Notes: a model not told the origin generated them from the letters alone. A stretch of 9,242 bases of DNA from Deltaproteobacteria bacterium (GCA_019314425.1 JAFCZI010000070.1:1-9242); one strand, 5' to 3'; shown: positions 1-7,546, counted from the stretch's first letter. Numbers and translations are program-made.

Positions 1-1296
1 ATTCAGGCACGGCGGTTTGAGAAAAACTTCTTTCTTTACAACACCAACCTGGATGATGCCCTCGAAAACGTCTACCAGGCCAAGGCCATCTTTGATCGAA
101 ATATCGGGGAACTGGAGCAGGTCCTTGGTCGGGACAATTATAAAAAAATGTTATCCAGCCTCAATCACTACGGGGAAATCCTTGAGCATCTTTTGGCGGG
201 CGATTCGAATCAACCGTCCGTTAACAAGAAAAAAGCCGGTAAAGAACGAATGGAAATCGAGGTCAGGAAAACCGGGCGTGAGCTGGTTTCCCTGGCCCAG
301 GATCTCATGGAGCGGGAAAGAAACAGCCTAAGCAAAATGCTCACCCGATCCAGACAACTCCATTTTTATTCCCTCATTTTTCTCCTGGTGTTTCTGGCGG
401 CCAACGCCACCTTCCTGGGGAGCCGCATTTTGAGCAATGTCAAACGCTTTGCCGACTATGCCAGGCGAATTGCCTCGGGCGACTTCACCCCCATCACCCC
501 GGCCAGGCGTTACCGGGACGAGTTTACGGAACTTGCCCTGGCCATCAATCAGATGATTCAGGAGCTGGAAAACCGGGAAGCGGTCCTGGTTCAATCCCAC
601 AAAATGAGAGCGGTGGGGACCCTGACCGCGGGAGTGGCCCACGAGCTCAACAATCCCTTAAACAACATCACCCTCACGGCCCACATGCTTCTGGAGGATT
701 ATGAAGAACTGGACGAGGACGAAAAAAAGGATATGATCAAAGATGTGGTTCAGGAGGCCGGTCGATCCAAGAAAATCATCAGCAACCTTCTGGATTTTGC
801 CAGGGAGAGCAGTTCGGAACTGGAGCCGCTTGCGTTGGATGAACTCCTCGAAGGCACCATCGTCCTGGCCTCCAATCAGATCAAGCTTTCCGGAATTAAA
901 ATTTCATTTCAGTCCGCCGGGAACCTGCCCCGGGTACATGGTGACGGCCAGCAGCTGCAGCAGGTCTTCCTGAATCTCATCCTCAACGCCATCGATGCTT
1001 CTCCCAAAGGAAGCAATATCGAAGTTCTGGTGCTTCCCGCGGACGACCCCACGTATGTAGCGGTGAAGGTCATTGATTCCGGAATCGGCGTTCCTGAGCA
1101 CATTCTTCAGTCCATTTTCGATCCTTTTTTTACCACGAAACCGAAGGGAAGTGGCACCGGGCTGGGGCTCAGTGTATCTCAGGGGATCGTGGCAAAGCAC
1201 GGGGGGCGAATCCGTGTTTCCAGCCAGGAGGGAAAAGGCGCCACTTTCACGGTCACCCTGCCCGTTACCACCATCCCCGCTCAGATCGAAGCGTGA
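1..1296 (+). CDS. Sensor histidine kinase, HAMP/HisKA/HATPase_c (5'-truncated by window edge)
   Basis: The reading frame is open from base 1, so the true start lies upstream; the in-frame ATG at 148 falls inside the sensor region. Visible are the end of an extracytoplasmic helical sensor region, one hydrophobic membrane segment (about codons 120-140, LHFYSLIFLLVFLAANATFL), a HAMP linker, and a dimerisation domain with the H-box AHELNNPLNN, its phospho-acceptor His encoded at 640-642. The ATPase domain has an N-box (NLILNAIDA), G1 (DSGIG), F-box (FDPFFTTK) and G2 (GSGTGLGLS). All catalytic elements are intact, so it should autophosphorylate at the inner membrane and pass phosphate to a response regulator. 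No receiver domain is fused and no response regulator lies in the window; the partner is probably upstream. The gene converges on hrpA with a 28-bp gap. The family call is firm; the stimulus is unknown. Confidence 0.95.
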   Translation: MQARRFEKNFFLYNTNLDDALENVYQAKAIFDRNIGELEQVLGRDNYKKMLSSLNHYGEILEHLLAGDSNQPSVNKKKAGKERMEIEVRKTGRELVSLAQDLMERERNSLSKMLTRSRQLHFYSLIFLLVFLAANATFLGSRILSNVKRFADYARRIASGDFTPITPARRYRDEFTELALAINQMIQELENREAVLVQSHKMRAVGTLTAGVAHELNNPLNNITLTAHMLLEDYEELDEDEKKDMIKDVVQEAGRSKKIISNLLDFARESSSELEPLALDELLEGTIVLASNQIKLSGIKISFQSAGNLPRVHGDGQQLQQVFLNLILNAIDASPKGSNIEVLVLPADDPTYVAVKVIDSGIGVPEHILQSIFDPFFTTKPKGSGTGLGLSVSQGIVAKHGGRIRVSSQEGKGATFTVTLPVTTIPAQIEA

Positions 1297-1315
1297 GTGT
1301 GGGGTTTGGTTGGAG

Positions 1316-1337
1316 ACGGATGTGTTATACCATCCGT
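1316..1337. other. Stem-loop between convergent kinase and helicase genes
   Basis: ACGGATG (1316-1322) pairs perfectly with CATCCGT (1331-1337) around an 8-nt loop that contains the hrpA stop codon. Neither strand has a U-tract after the stem, so it is not a textbook intrinsic terminator. It may still act as a bidirectional mRNA 3'-end hairpin for the two converging genes. It could also be chance. Confidence 0.3.
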
Positions 1338-4300
1338 TCCAATTCCCGCATCTTTTCATCCAATCGCTTGGCTGAAACCGGTATGGAAGTCTTCAGTTCC
1401 TGGGCAAAAACAGAGATCTTATATTCTTCCACCATCCAGAAGAATTCTTCAAAAGCACGTCTTTTTTCAGGGGAAGCCCCCGAAGTGATGTGCGAGAGGT
1501 CCCTTATGAGGACGGCCTTCAGGGGTGTAACGCGCGCCTCCTTTTCTCGATCTTTGTCCGGGTTATAGGCGCCCCGTTCGGCCCTGATTTCAAGGGCTCT
1601 GAGATAGCGTGGCACATGGGCCAGATGGGCCATGTCATAGCGTTCCAGAAAATCCTGAGGCACCAGTGCCCCCATCTCCGTCAAAAGGCGTTTGCACAAG
1701 ACTTCCGCAGGGGGGGTGTTTTTGTTTTTAATCTCCGTTTGATGGATGAACTGTATCGCGTGATGGTAAGCGGAAAGGACCTGGCCCGTAAGTTCCATTA
1801 ACCGTTTACCTGTGGGAAAAATTTCAAGGGCAGTGGACTGGGCGGTCTCTTTGAAGGCTGTTTCAGTTCGAATATCGCGATCAAAAAAACGGACCATAAG
1901 CGTTTCGAACATGGCGGCTTCCACGGATTTCGGCCCCCCGAAATCAATGGTTTTCGAAGATAGATGCGCGGGTATCTTCAGATCTTTTTTGAGTTGCTTC
2001 AGATCTTTTTTAAAGTGGAGCATGAACAACTTTCTAATGCCGCGCCGGTGGGATTCAAGGGCTTTCTGCCGATTTCTGAAAAGGCGGATCTCAACACTGT
2101 TTTCAGCCGGTGAAAGGGCGGGAAAGGCCACCAGGCCGGGGGGCAGGGAAACGGTTTCCGGAAGGGTTTTGAAAGACCAGGATACGATGTTCTGTTTTTC
2201 CCACTGAGCCGTCGCTTTTCGCCAGACGTCGGGTTGTTTTCCAGACTGTTTTTTGTCGACTTCCGGCAATCTATTCAGGATCGACGCATCCCTTGCGGAT
2301 TTCAGTTCCCGGTTTCGATGGTCCCTGATGGAAACCCGCATTTGCAGGTGTTCGGGAATATCCGAATCCGCCCACGCGACCGCCGGGATATCCACTCCGA
2401 AGCGTTTATAGATAAAGCGTCCAAGGGTCGAAATCAACGGGTCTGAGGATTTTTCCATCTCGGATAGGATGATTTCCACGGTGCCGGAGACGGGCACAAG
2501 CGGCTTTCGATAGCGCTTGGGCAGCCCTTTAATGAGGGCGGTGATTTTTTCCCGAAAAAGACCCGGCACCATCCAGTCCAGTTGATGGGGAGACACTTGG
2601 GAGGCTTGATCCAACGGCACGCTGAGGGTCACCCCGTCATCCGGTTTGCCAGGTTTAAACTTATAAGAGAGCTGGAAGGCGCCGTTTCCGACGTTCATTA
2701 CATCCGGGTACTGGGCGACCTCTCCCGGGTCCGGAATTTCGGCGATGATATCGGATTTCGTCATTTTGAGAAAATCATCATTTCCCCGTTTTCTGATGTG
2801 TTTCTCAAGTGTGCGGATGTCGTATATGCCCGGGAGCCGCGACGAATAGAATGCTTCCATACGTTCGTCGCTGACCCGAATGCCCCGCCGTCGAACTTTC
2901 TCCTCCATTTGGGTGATGTCTTCGATGAGGGTTTGGTTATGAACCAGGAAACTGAACTTTTTATTCATGTTCCCTTCGACCAGGGCGGATCTGACGAAGA
3001 TGGCGTGAGACAGGGACGGATCGATGGGTCCATAGGATACGGGACGATTGGAAACGATGACCAGACCGTACAGGCTGACCTGCTCATATGCCCGGACCTG
3101 TCCCGCTTTTTTTTCCCAATGGGGATTGGCGTAGGTGGATTTGCACAGGCTGCCGCCCAGGGTTTCCAGCCATTCCGGATCTATTTTTGCGGCGGTTCTG
3201 GCAAAGAGCCTCGATGTTTTGACCATCTCCACCGCCACGATCCAATCCGGACTTTTGTTAAACAGGGTGGAGCCGGGAAAAAGCATGGCTTCCCTTCCCC
3301 TGGCCGCCAGGTAAATATTTTTCTCCTTTTTAACGGCGATATTGGACAAATAACCGCTTAGAACCGACTGGTGGATGGCGGCATAACGGTCTTTTATGTC
3401 CTTCTGTTTGTTTTCATTTCTGATTCCCTGGGATTTCAGAATATTGGAGATCTGTTCGTGGATGTGGTGCCATTCCCGCATGCGGACAAAAGACAGGAAA
3501 TGGTTTTTGCAGAATTTTCGAATCTTGTTCTGGGTCCGCAGGGTTTTAAAGGAACGGTGATAATGGTTCCAGATATTGAGCAGTGTGATAAAGTCAGAAC
3601 CCGAATCCTTGAATTTCGCATGGGCCTGATCCGCCTGGGCCGCTTTTTCAAGGGGCCTCTCCCTGGGGTCCTGAATACTCAGGGCCGATGCGATAACGGC
3701 CACATCATATACGCAGCCCTTGCTTTCCGCTTCGAGGATCATGCGGGAGATTTTCGGATCAATGGGCATTTTGCTCATCATCCGGCCTCTTCGTGTCAGG
3801 ACCGGTTCACCCTTTTTTCGAATTACGGCCCCCAGCTCCACCAGCAGGTCAAATCCGTCTTTGATGCTCCTGGGGTTGGGCTTATCAAGGAATGGGAAGG
3901 CCGCAATTTTTCCGAGCTTCAAGGAAATCATGCGAAGGATGACCTCCGCAAGGTTGGATCGGAGGATTTCGGGGTCGGTGAATTCCTGTCGGGATTCGTA
4001 GTCTTCCTCTGAATAGAGTCGGATGCACATACCCTTTTCCAGACGACCGCAACGGCCTTCACGTTGATCCGCACTGCTTCTGGCAATGGGGCTTATGGGT
4101 AGGCTGGTAGAACGGGTTCTTGGAACATACCGTGAGATCCTGGCCAGCCCCGTGTCCACCACATATTTGATGCCCGGAATGGTCAGGGAAGTTTCCGCCA
4201 CGTTGGTGGATACGATGACCTTACGTCCGTTTGCGGGTGCAAATACTCTGGCCTGCTGGGGGCCCGGCAACCTTGCAAATAGGGGCAAGACGGTGATATT

Positions 4301-5122
4301 TTTGAGCTTTCGTTCCGACAGCCTTTCACAGGTTTCAAGAATATCCCGCTCCGTTGGTATGAACACCAGAATATCCCCGAACGCGCCGGATCGGAAAATG
4401 TCTTCCGTGGCTTTTATCGCTGCATCCACATAGGTCATATCCCCTTTTTCCTGAAGTTCCGGGTCAACCGGCCGGTATTGGACCGAGACCGGATATCGCC
4501 GCCCGGATACCTGTATCACCGGTGCATTGTCGAACTCTTTAGAGAATTTTTCCGTGTCAATGGTGGCGGACGTGATGATTAGTTTCAGATCTTTTCGTTT
4601 TTTGAGCAGTTTTTTCAGAATCCCTAAAATAAAATCAATGTTCAAGCTTCGTTCGTGGGCCTCATCAACAATGATGGTATCGTATTGGGTTAGATGTGGG
4701 TTTTGTTGCGTCTCCGCCAGCAACATGCCATCGGTCAGCACCTTGATATAGCCCTGTTTGCTGGTGCGGTCTTTAAAGCGAATTTTGTACCCGACCGAAT
4801 TTCCGATGGTTTCTCCCAGTTCATCTGCGATTCGGGCCGCAATAGTGGTGGCGGCAATGCGACGGGGCTGTGTGCAGGCAATTTTGCCATCAATGCCCCG
4901 GCCGGCTGCAAGGCACATCTTGGGTATCTGGGTGCTTTTCCCCGAACCCGTGTCGCCGGAAATAATCACCACCGGGTATTTTCTAATGGCGTCAACGATG
5001 TCGGTTTTCTTTGCAGTAATCGGGAGATTTTCAGGGAAGGACACTCTTGGGCGTTGTCGAAAACGCCGTTGTTTCTCCGCCGTGGATGCCTTAATATTGC
5101 TTTTGATGGTGAATGAAGTCAT
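1325..5122 (-). CDS. hrpA: ATP-dependent DEAH-box RNA helicase HrpA
   Basis: The 1265-residue product is close to the usual ~1300 of bacterial HrpA. Helicase motifs appear in order: Walker A GDTGSGKS (56-63), Ia TQPRR (84-88), DEAH (153-156), SAT (185-187), motif V STNVAETSLT (305-314) and motif VI QREGRCGR (353-360). An HA2/winged-helix region follows (about 400-520), then an OB-fold region and the long C-terminal DUF3418-type region (about 690-1265) that separates HrpA from shorter DEAH helicases such as HrpB. The family uses NTP hydrolysis to remodel RNA; E. coli HrpA has been linked to mRNA processing and ribosome rescue. The start at 5122 is the first Met of the frame and leaves a basic ~30-residue N-terminus before the helicase core; the ribosome site is weak (AAGAA next to ATG). 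The gene stands alone and is divergent from tRNA-Phe. The sequence appears intact. Confidence 0.96.
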   Translation of the reverse strand: MTSFTIKSNIKASTAEKQRRFRQRPRVSFPENLPITAKKTDIVDAIRKYPVVIISGDTGSGKSTQIPKMCLAAGRGIDGKIACTQPRRIAATTIAARIADELGETIGNSVGYKIRFKDRTSKQGYIKVLTDGMLLAETQQNPHLTQYDTIIVDEAHERSLNIDFILGILKKLLKKRKDLKLIITSATIDTEKFSKEFDNAPVIQVSGRRYPVSVQYRPVDPELQEKGDMTYVDAAIKATEDIFRSGAFGDILVFIPTERDILETCERLSERKLKNITVLPLFARLPGPQQARVFAPANGRKVIVSTNVAETSLTIPGIKYVVDTGLARISRYVPRTRSTSLPISPIARSSADQREGRCGRLEKGMCIRLYSEEDYESRQEFTDPEILRSNLAEVILRMISLKLGKIAAFPFLDKPNPRSIKDGFDLLVELGAVIRKKGEPVLTRRGRMMSKMPIDPKISRMILEAESKGCVYDVAVIASALSIQDPRERPLEKAAQADQAHAKFKDSGSDFITLLNIWNHYHRSFKTLRTQNKIRKFCKNHFLSFVRMREWHHIHEQISNILKSQGIRNENKQKDIKDRYAAIHQSVLSGYLSNIAVKKEKNIYLAARGREAMLFPGSTLFNKSPDWIVAVEMVKTSRLFARTAAKIDPEWLETLGGSLCKSTYANPHWEKKAGQVRAYEQVSLYGLVIVSNRPVSYGPIDPSLSHAIFVRSALVEGNMNKKFSFLVHNQTLIEDITQMEEKVRRRGIRVSDERMEAFYSSRLPGIYDIRTLEKHIRKRGNDDFLKMTKSDIIAEIPDPGEVAQYPDVMNVGNGAFQLSYKFKPGKPDDGVTLSVPLDQASQVSPHQLDWMVPGLFREKITALIKGLPKRYRKPLVPVSGTVEIILSEMEKSSDPLISTLGRFIYKRFGVDIPAVAWADSDIPEHLQMRVSIRDHRNRELKSARDASILNRLPEVDKKQSGKQPDVWRKATAQWEKQNIVSWSFKTLPETVSLPPGLVAFPALSPAENSVEIRLFRNRQKALESHRRGIRKLFMLHFKKDLKQLKKDLKIPAHLSSKTIDFGGPKSVEAAMFETLMVRFFDRDIRTETAFKETAQSTALEIFPTGKRLMELTGQVLSAYHHAIQFIHQTEIKNKNTPPAEVLCKRLLTEMGALVPQDFLERYDMAHLAHVPRYLRALEIRAERGAYNPDKDREKEARVTPLKAVLIRDLSHITSGASPEKRRAFEEFFWMVEEYKISVFAQELKTSIPVSAKRLDEKMRELERMV

Positions 5123-5139
5123 TTCTTATAAGTTTATGC

Positions 5140-5168
5140 TTGACCGAATCATTTCTAACCGCTATATT
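5140..5168 (+). promoter_or_regulatory. Sigma-70 promoter of tRNA-Phe
   Basis: TTGACC (5140-5145) is followed after exactly 17 bases by TATATT (5163-5168), a strong housekeeping promoter reading into the tRNA. Transcription should begin near 5175, just before the mature tRNA 5' end at 5183. The bases after the -10 are GC-rich (GCGCC), a discriminator type associated with stringent (ppGpp) control of stable-RNA promoters. Spacing and hexamers are seen directly; the stringent control is inference. Confidence 0.75.
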
Positions 5169-5182
5169 GCGCCAAATCTGTT

Positions 5183-5258
5183 GCCGAGATAGCTCAGCCG
5201 GTAGAGCAGGGGACTGAAAATCCCCGTGTCCGCAGTTCAACTCTGCGTCTCGGCACCA
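5183..5258 (+). tRNA. tRNA-Phe (anticodon GAA)
   Basis: A full cloverleaf of 76 nt can be drawn. The acceptor stem GCCGAGA (5183-5189) pairs with TCTCGGC (5248-5254). The D stem is GCTC/GAGC. The anticodon stem GGGGA/TCCCC (5209-5213 and 5221-5225) closes loop CTGAAAA with anticodon GAA at 5216-5218. The T stem CGCAG/CTGCG (5231-5235 and 5243-5247) closes TTCAACT. The discriminator is A and the CCA end is encoded (5256-5258). It is a single-gene unit between its own promoter and terminator. No second copy of the tRNA 3' end occurs in the window, so there is no sign of an integrated element using it as an attachment site. Confidence 0.98.
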
Positions 5259-5267
5259 CGTAAAATC

Positions 5268-5303
5268 AGGGACTTAGGCTTTTTTAGCCAAGTCCCTTTT
5301 TTT
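5268..5303 (+). terminator. Intrinsic terminator of tRNA-Phe
   Basis: The stem AGGGACTTaGGCT (5268-5280) pairs with AGCCAAGTCCCT (5286-5297) with one bulged A, around a short T-rich loop, and runs straight into a stretch of seven T (5297-5303). This is a classic Rho-independent terminator 10 nt after the tRNA CCA end. Confidence 0.9.
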
Positions 5304-5493
5304 ATCTCTACGGATTTTTGCCTTACCCCAGTCTCACGCATTGATATACTCCGATTCTCACCCCGTGCCCGGCGAAAACTTGGCTGGCGTTTGTTTTCAA
5401 GGCCAAGTGGTTATTTCCTATACCCTCCGGGCCTGCCTCGCTTTCGCAATGGCCCCATAACTTGACCCATCCCGGCGCTTGAATTTTGTTGGA

Positions 5494-5561
5494 AAAAAGT
5501 CCCATCTACTGCATTTCAGTGATTTTTCAGAATCTCAACCTACGACCTGTATGCCTACGAT
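5494..5561 (+). repeat. Hairpin repeat copy A
   Basis: This shares almost all of its 68 bp with copy B (6051-6119) in the same orientation. The common parts are an AAAAAGTCCCATCTACTGC left part, a small hairpin, a TTTTTCAGAATCTCAAC right part, and then CGACCTGTATGCCTACGAT. Copy A differs by a G-to-T change in the hairpin (TTCAG for TTGCAG context), a missing C before the T run, and two substitutions. The left outer bases found in copies B and C (GATGG…CGT) are absent here. Family identity is unknown; it looks like a REP- or MITE-type element. Confidence 0.85.
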
Positions 5562-5604
5562 CCTAAAAAACCACTACGCCTTGGATTTGGAACCTTTTAC
5601 AATG

Positions 5605-5651
5605 CCATCTACAAATGGATTTGTGACTTTTTACGAGTGCATCAAATTTTG
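5605..5651 (+). repeat. Left arm of 47-bp perfect inverted repeat
   Basis: This arm is the exact reverse complement of 5998-6044, with no mismatch over 47 bp; similarity stops abruptly on both sides. It contains an internal palindrome ACAAATGGATTTGT. Its plan (CCATCTAC, hairpin core, GTGACTTTTT) matches the hairpin repeats A, B and C, so the arm looks like a diverged member of that family with a different core and right flank. The arms are separated by 346 bp. Confidence 0.95.
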
Positions 5652-5894
5652 CAAGTGTCTCTTTTATCGAAGGGTTCAATTTTTTCGAACCAAAACATTT
5701 GTGAGCACAAGTCCAAACGGCGCCGATGTGAAAATATCGACCAGGTTTTGAGCATTCAGGGCCTCTGTAACGGACACGAAGGGGAATCTCCTTGACTGAT
5801 TTCCTTTGCTAATTTTGGGAACCATGGTATATTTTAACGGAAATTTCAAGCGTTTATTTTCCCGAAAGAGGCAGAATTTAAAAATTCCTTAAAC

Positions 5895-5911
5895 TTGGCA
5901 TGAAACCTGCG
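5895..5911 (+). promoter_or_regulatory. Sigma-54 (-24/-12) promoter
   Basis: TTGGCATGAAACCTGCG matches the sigma-54 consensus YTGGCACGRNNNTTGCW except at three positions. The invariant GG (5897-5898) and GC (5909-5910) have the required 10-bp separation. Transcription would start near 5922 and read rightward into the sigma-54 activator gene at 6161, through a leader of about 240 nt containing two large hairpins. The promoter lies wholly between the two 47-bp inverted-repeat arms. The match is seen directly; activity and autoregulation by the downstream activator are inferred. Confidence 0.72.
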
Positions 5912-5997
5912 TTAGATGCGTCAGAATAACTGCGGAAGGGGGGGCTTAATTAGTGCCTGAACGAAAACTAGGATTTTTCGTCAAGGTCAAGGAGAAT

Positions 5998-6044
5998 CAA
6001 AATTTGATGCACTCGTAAAAAGTCACAAATCCATTTGTAGATGG
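5998..6044 (-). repeat. Right arm of 47-bp perfect inverted repeat
   Basis: This is the exact reverse complement of 5605-5651. It abuts repeat copy B, so that the two together build an imperfect palindrome of about 69 bp (6017-6085). The arm also covers the ATG at 6007 that follows a ribosome-site-like AAGGAG. Confidence 0.95.
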
Positions 6045-6085
6045 TGCCGTAAAAAGTCCCATCTACTGCATTGCAGTGACTTTTT
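6017..6085. repeat. 69-bp imperfect palindrome at the arm/copy B junction
   Basis: AAAAAGTCAC (6017-6026) pairs with GTGACTTTTT (6076-6085), and TAGATGG (6038-6044) with CCATCTA (6059-6065), both about one axis near 6051. Each half also holds its own small hairpin (ACAAATCCATTTGT; CTGCATTGCAG). The RNA or DNA could therefore fold as one long structure or as two short ones. It lies in the predicted leader of the sigma-54 activator gene, ending 75 bp before its start codon. Confidence 0.8.
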
Positions 6086-6119
6086 CAGAATCTCAACATG
6101 CGACCTGTATGCCTACGAT
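6051..6119 (+). repeat. Hairpin repeat copy B
   Basis: This 69-bp copy is nearly identical to copy A over its full length. Its left flank (GATGGTGCCGT, 6040-6050) is close to that of copy C (GATGGCGTCGT). The hairpin CTGCATTGCAG lies at its centre. It ends 41 bp before the sigma-54 activator start codon and lies inside the predicted leader RNA. Confidence 0.85.
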
Positions 6120-6160
6120 TTTATCAGAAAAAATTATTTCTTGAATGAGAAGGAGAACCC

Positions 6161-7546
6161 ATGAAACCGGTTCGGGAACTGATGAATCAGAACAAATTCT
6201 TGAAGGGGTTATTTTCAGCGATACCATGTGGGGTGCTGATTGTCGATCGTGAGCGAAGAGTTCTTATCATCAACCGCGTTATTGAGCGTATCTTTGGCGT
6301 GTCTGATGCCGATGTGACCGGTAAGAGCGGCGGGGAGGTACTTCGGTGTGTCCATGTTGATGATAGCCCGGGCGGCTGCGGTTTTGGTGATCACTGTCGG
6401 GCCTGCCTGGTGCGAAAAACAGCCCTTGACGCCATCGGCGGTCAACAGATTAACCGGAATCGGACGGATATGGAATTGCTGGTCAAGGGGAAACCCCGAA
6501 ATCTGACGCTTTTGGTCAGTGCAGCGCCTTTTGACCACGAAACAGAACGGTTGGCGGTGGTGCTTGTGGAGGACATTACTGAGCTTTCAACCCTTCGTGC
6601 GCGTTTGAAAACCGAGCACTCTTTTGCGGGCATTATCAGTCAGGATGATCGTATGCTCGAACTGTTTGAAACCATAAAAGAAATTGCGGATGTGAATATC
6701 CCGGTTTTGATACAGGGGGAAAGTGGAACCGGCAAAGAGCTGGTGGCCTCGGCAATTCATAACGAAGGGCAGAGATCTTCGGAACCCTTCGTGCCCGTCA
6801 ATTGCGGGGCTTTGCCGGAAGGGCTTCTGGAGAGTGAGTTGTTCGGCCATGTGAAGGGTGCTTTTACGGGGGCTATAAGGGATAAAAAAGGTCGCTTCGA
6901 ACTGGCGCACCGGGGGACGCTTTTCCTCGATGAGATTGGCGATATGCCCAAATCCGTGCAGGTCAAATTGTTGCGTGTGCTTCAGGAAGGAACATTCGAA
7001 CGCGTCGGAGGTGAGCGAACCCTGTCCGCAGATGTGCGCCTGATCAGCGCCACGAACTGCGATTTGAAACGCGAAGTGGGCAGTGGTAATTTTCGTGATG
7101 ACCTTTATTACCGTGTTAATGTGGTTCCGGTTTTTCTGCCGTCGTTAAAGGAGAGAAAACAGGATATTCCATTGCTGACGGAACATTTCTTGAAAATTGC
7201 CGGGGAGGAAGGACAGAAAAACGGGGGAATTTCCAGAGATGCTCTGGCCATTATGATCGATTATGCCTGGCCTGGAAATATCCGTGAGTTGCAGAGCGCA
7301 ATCCGTTTTGCCATTGTAAAATCACGGGGGCGGATGATACAGCCGGGGCATTTACCCCTCGAGTTGAAATCAGACGAAAACAGGAATCACTCCCGTGGCC
7401 CCAAACGAAAGTTAAATGGGCCGAATGTGAGCAGGGCGCTTATCCAAAGCGGCGGTAATAAAGCCAAAGCAGCCAGAGTTCTGGGTGTGGGACGTGCGAC
7501 CCTCTATCGATTTCTGGCCGACCGGCCGGATTTAATCCCCTCCTGA
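6161..7546 (+). CDS. PAS-domain sigma-54-dependent transcriptional activator
   Basis: The 461-residue bacterial enhancer-binding protein has three parts. An N-terminal PAS domain (about 15-140) carries a Cys cluster C63, C73, C79, C82 (GGCGFGDHCRACLVR). A complete AAA+ domain follows with Walker A GESGTGKE (186-193), GAFTGA sigma-54 contact loop (233-238), Walker B LFLDEI (254-259), arginine-finger region FRDDLYYRVN (311-320) and sensor II PGNIREL (371-377). The C-terminus is a Fis-type helix-turn-helix (about 420-455). The intact GAFTGA means it should activate sigma-54 polymerase by ATP hydrolysis. With no receiver domain, control is probably by a ligand or redox state sensed in the PAS part. 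AAGGAG (6150-6155) lies 5 nt before the ATG. The gene lies downstream of a sigma-54 promoter (5895-5911), pointing to autoregulation. Target genes are not known; the HD/ferredoxin operon downstream has an Fnr-like site rather than a -24/-12 promoter. Confidence 0.95.
   Translation: MKPVRELMNQNKFLKGLFSAIPCGVLIVDRERRVLIINRVIERIFGVSDADVTGKSGGEVLRCVHVDDSPGGCGFGDHCRACLVRKTALDAIGGQQINRNRTDMELLVKGKPRNLTLLVSAAPFDHETERLAVVLVEDITELSTLRARLKTEHSFAGIISQDDRMLELFETIKEIADVNIPVLIQGESGTGKELVASAIHNEGQRSSEPFVPVNCGALPEGLLESELFGHVKGAFTGAIRDKKGRFELAHRGTLFLDEIGDMPKSVQVKLLRVLQEGTFERVGGERTLSADVRLISATNCDLKREVGSGNFRDDLYYRVNVVPVFLPSLKERKQDIPLLTEHFLKIAGEEGQKNGGISRDALAIMIDYAWPGNIRELQSAIRFAIVKSRGRMIQPGHLPLELKSDENRNHSRGPKRKLNGPNVSRALIQSGGNKAKAARVLGVGRATLYRFLADRPDLIPS

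Larger units (their letters stand above)
5304..6160. other. 857-bp non-coding region with repeats and a sigma-54 promoter
   Basis: I see no credible protein gene between the tRNA terminator and the sigma-54 activator. Short open frames exist on both strands (for example 5323-5505 on - and 5479-5751 on +). They lack ribosome sites and recognisable motifs, and the second runs through repeat copy A and an inverted-repeat arm. The stretch 5304-5493 holds nothing I can name. From 5494 on it contains repeat A, a 47-bp inverted-repeat arm, a small GGTTC/GAACC hairpin (5673-5691), a sigma-54 promoter (5895-5911), the second arm and repeat B. An AAGGAG-like site near 5989-5994 precedes an ATG at 6007 that stops after three codons, possibly the displaced start of a lost gene. 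Confidence 0.7.

Noticed and set aside
2582..4012. Long open frames on the + strand (259 and 213 residues)
   Set aside because: They lie entirely antisense to the intact hrpA gene, whose helicase and C-terminal domains explain this region; their translations show no domain motifs.
5323..5505. 60-residue open frame on the - strand
   Set aside because: No ribosome site or recognisable domain, and its start lies in repeat copy A. Kept as non-coding.
5479..5751. 90-residue open frame on the + strand
   Set aside because: It runs through repeat copy A and the left inverted-repeat arm, has no ribosome site, and shows no protein-like motif.
5792..5833. Sigma-70 promoter (TTGACT with TATATT)
   Set aside because: The two hexamers are 30 bp apart, far beyond the workable spacing, and no better-spaced -35 partner is evident.
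5494..6119. CRISPR array
   Set aside because: The copies are unevenly spaced, differ in flanks and orientation, and each has its own hairpin; there are no regular spacers or cas genes.
5183..6160. Integrated island using tRNA-Phe as attachment site
   Set aside because: No second copy of the tRNA 3' end and no integrase are present in the window.
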